A stretch of 15,133 nt of DNA from positions 1 through 15,133 of the forward strand of contig JAKOSS010000114.1 in the NCBI GenBank assembly GCA_029777145.1, read 5' to 3'. A model generated the notes under the pieces. It worked only from the letters and a program-made list of their open reading frames with translations. It did not search any database and was not told the DNA's origin. Shown piece by piece: positions 14,744 to 15,133 of the stretch. This stretch comes from Acidobacteriota bacterium. GTDB taxonomy: Bacteria > Acidobacteriota > Blastocatellia > Pyrinomonadales > Pyrinomonadaceae. A program made the translations under genes and the position numbers. Position 1 is the first letter of the stretch. Every line of letters begins with the position of its first letter.

Positions 14744-15133
14744 TCCCAAGCACGTCGCCGGCCGAGAATTTCTTGGCCGCTTGCTGTTTCAGGCGTTCCT
14801 CGGTCGCGCGCATAAGCTGGACGTACTGCATTCGAAGGTCGCCGAGCAGTCCGTCGAGGAGCCGAGATTCCTGCGGATGAAGATTTCCCTTCGTTTTGTC
14901 GCGTAGCATTCCGAGTACGTCGAGCCAGTACTTCGCGGAATCGAGATCGAGCTGGCGTTGGCCGGTCGCGGGGTGCGGCATCGCGCCGAGCGCCGCCGCA
15001 GCATTGGTCGCAAGCGTCGAGAGGAAATTCACGAAACTGGCCGGATCATCCGCACCGGGAATTTCCTCGGATTCAAGTTCAGATTCCGGATCGACCGGCG
15101 AAAGTTCTGCTTCGGCGACCGGAGCATCAACCG
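14733..15133 (-). CDS. DUF1844 domain protein, C-terminal part (runs off right edge)
   Basis: The frame is open to the right edge; about 132 residues are visible and the start is outside the window (a GTG at 15032 is internal, because acidic coding sequence continues upstream of it). The visible part begins with an acidic linker rich in Glu, Pro and Ser, then the DUF1844 core: SFVNFLSTLATNAAAALG, then TGQRQLDLDSAKYWLDVLGML, then KTKGNLHPQESRLLDGLLGDLRMQYVQL. This matches the small helical DUF1844 family, which is widespread in Acidobacteriota and Deltaproteobacteria-type genomes and has no known function. The final residues Lys-Val and the stop codon come from a unit of the 9-bp repeat array, so the original C-terminus may have been altered. 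Confidence 0.85.
   Translation of the reverse strand, partial: VDAPVAEAELSPVDPESELESEEIPGADDPASFVNFLSTLATNAAAALGAMPHPATGQRQLDLDSAKYWLDVLGMLRDKTKGNLHPQESRLLDGLLGDLRMQYVQLMRATEERLKQQAAKKFSAGDVLGKKV

Noticed and set aside
14405..14906. Two long plus-strand frames reading repeated Leu-Pro-Lys or Asn-Phe-Gln across the third array
   Set aside because: Same repeat artefact; both also run antisense into S23 or DUF1844 coding sequence.

Overview
The window (about 15 kb, moderately high GC, densely coding) looks like chromosomal DNA of an Acidobacteriota member, most likely the Blastocatellia/Pyrinomonadaceae side. The clues are a secreted von Willebrand factor A protein of the type seen repeatedly in Acidobacteria, a DUF1844 protein, a long Omp85 protein of a diderm cell, a LysW-like mini zinc ribbon, and a stand-alone S23 four-helix-bundle gene next to short tandem repeats. 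The taxonomic call is inference from gene content. No rRNA, tRNA, CRISPR array, transposase or phage gene was seen.

Layout. (1) 1-257, minus: 5' part of a small Cys-motif protein running off the left edge. (2) 558-3875, plus: a 1105-residue Omp85/BamA-like outer-membrane protein with about seven POTRA-like repeats. (3) 3872-6595, minus: a membrane HD-GYP + GAF + GGDEF cyclic-di-GMP protein, overlapping the previous gene tail to tail. (4) 6862-7845, plus: a secreted VWA protein, then tail to tail a 70-residue LysW-like zinc ribbon with an acidic Asp/Tyr tail (7849-8061, minus). (5) 8267-9199, plus: a PfkB-family sugar kinase, again tail to tail with the next unit. (6) 15133 down to 9196, all minus: DUF1844 (partial), S23 four-helix-bundle protein, PhnP-like metallo-hydrolase, RibF, an ABC1/UbiB-family kinase, YjbQ and a CBM9-like protein. 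Within this run MBL/RibF and YjbQ/CBM9 share ATGA stop-start overlaps and UbiB/YjbQ are 4 bases apart, so the lower part is probably an operon.

The most unusual part is 13818-14743. Three tandem arrays of one 9-bp unit (13, 15 and 18 full copies) fill the gaps around the S23 gene. The two arrays that bracket S23 have the same orientation. A third, inverted array lies between S23 and the metallo-hydrolase, so the S23-MBL gap can fold into a very long RNA or DNA hairpin. The arrays reach into the stop codons of both S23 and DUF1844 and end within about 15 bases of the metallo-hydrolase start. S23 is lower in GC than its neighbours and appears to have its own promoter. Together this looks like an inserted, possibly mobile or RNA-structured S23 cassette. 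It recalls the S23-coding intervening sequences known inside some 23S rRNA genes, but here it sits between protein genes.
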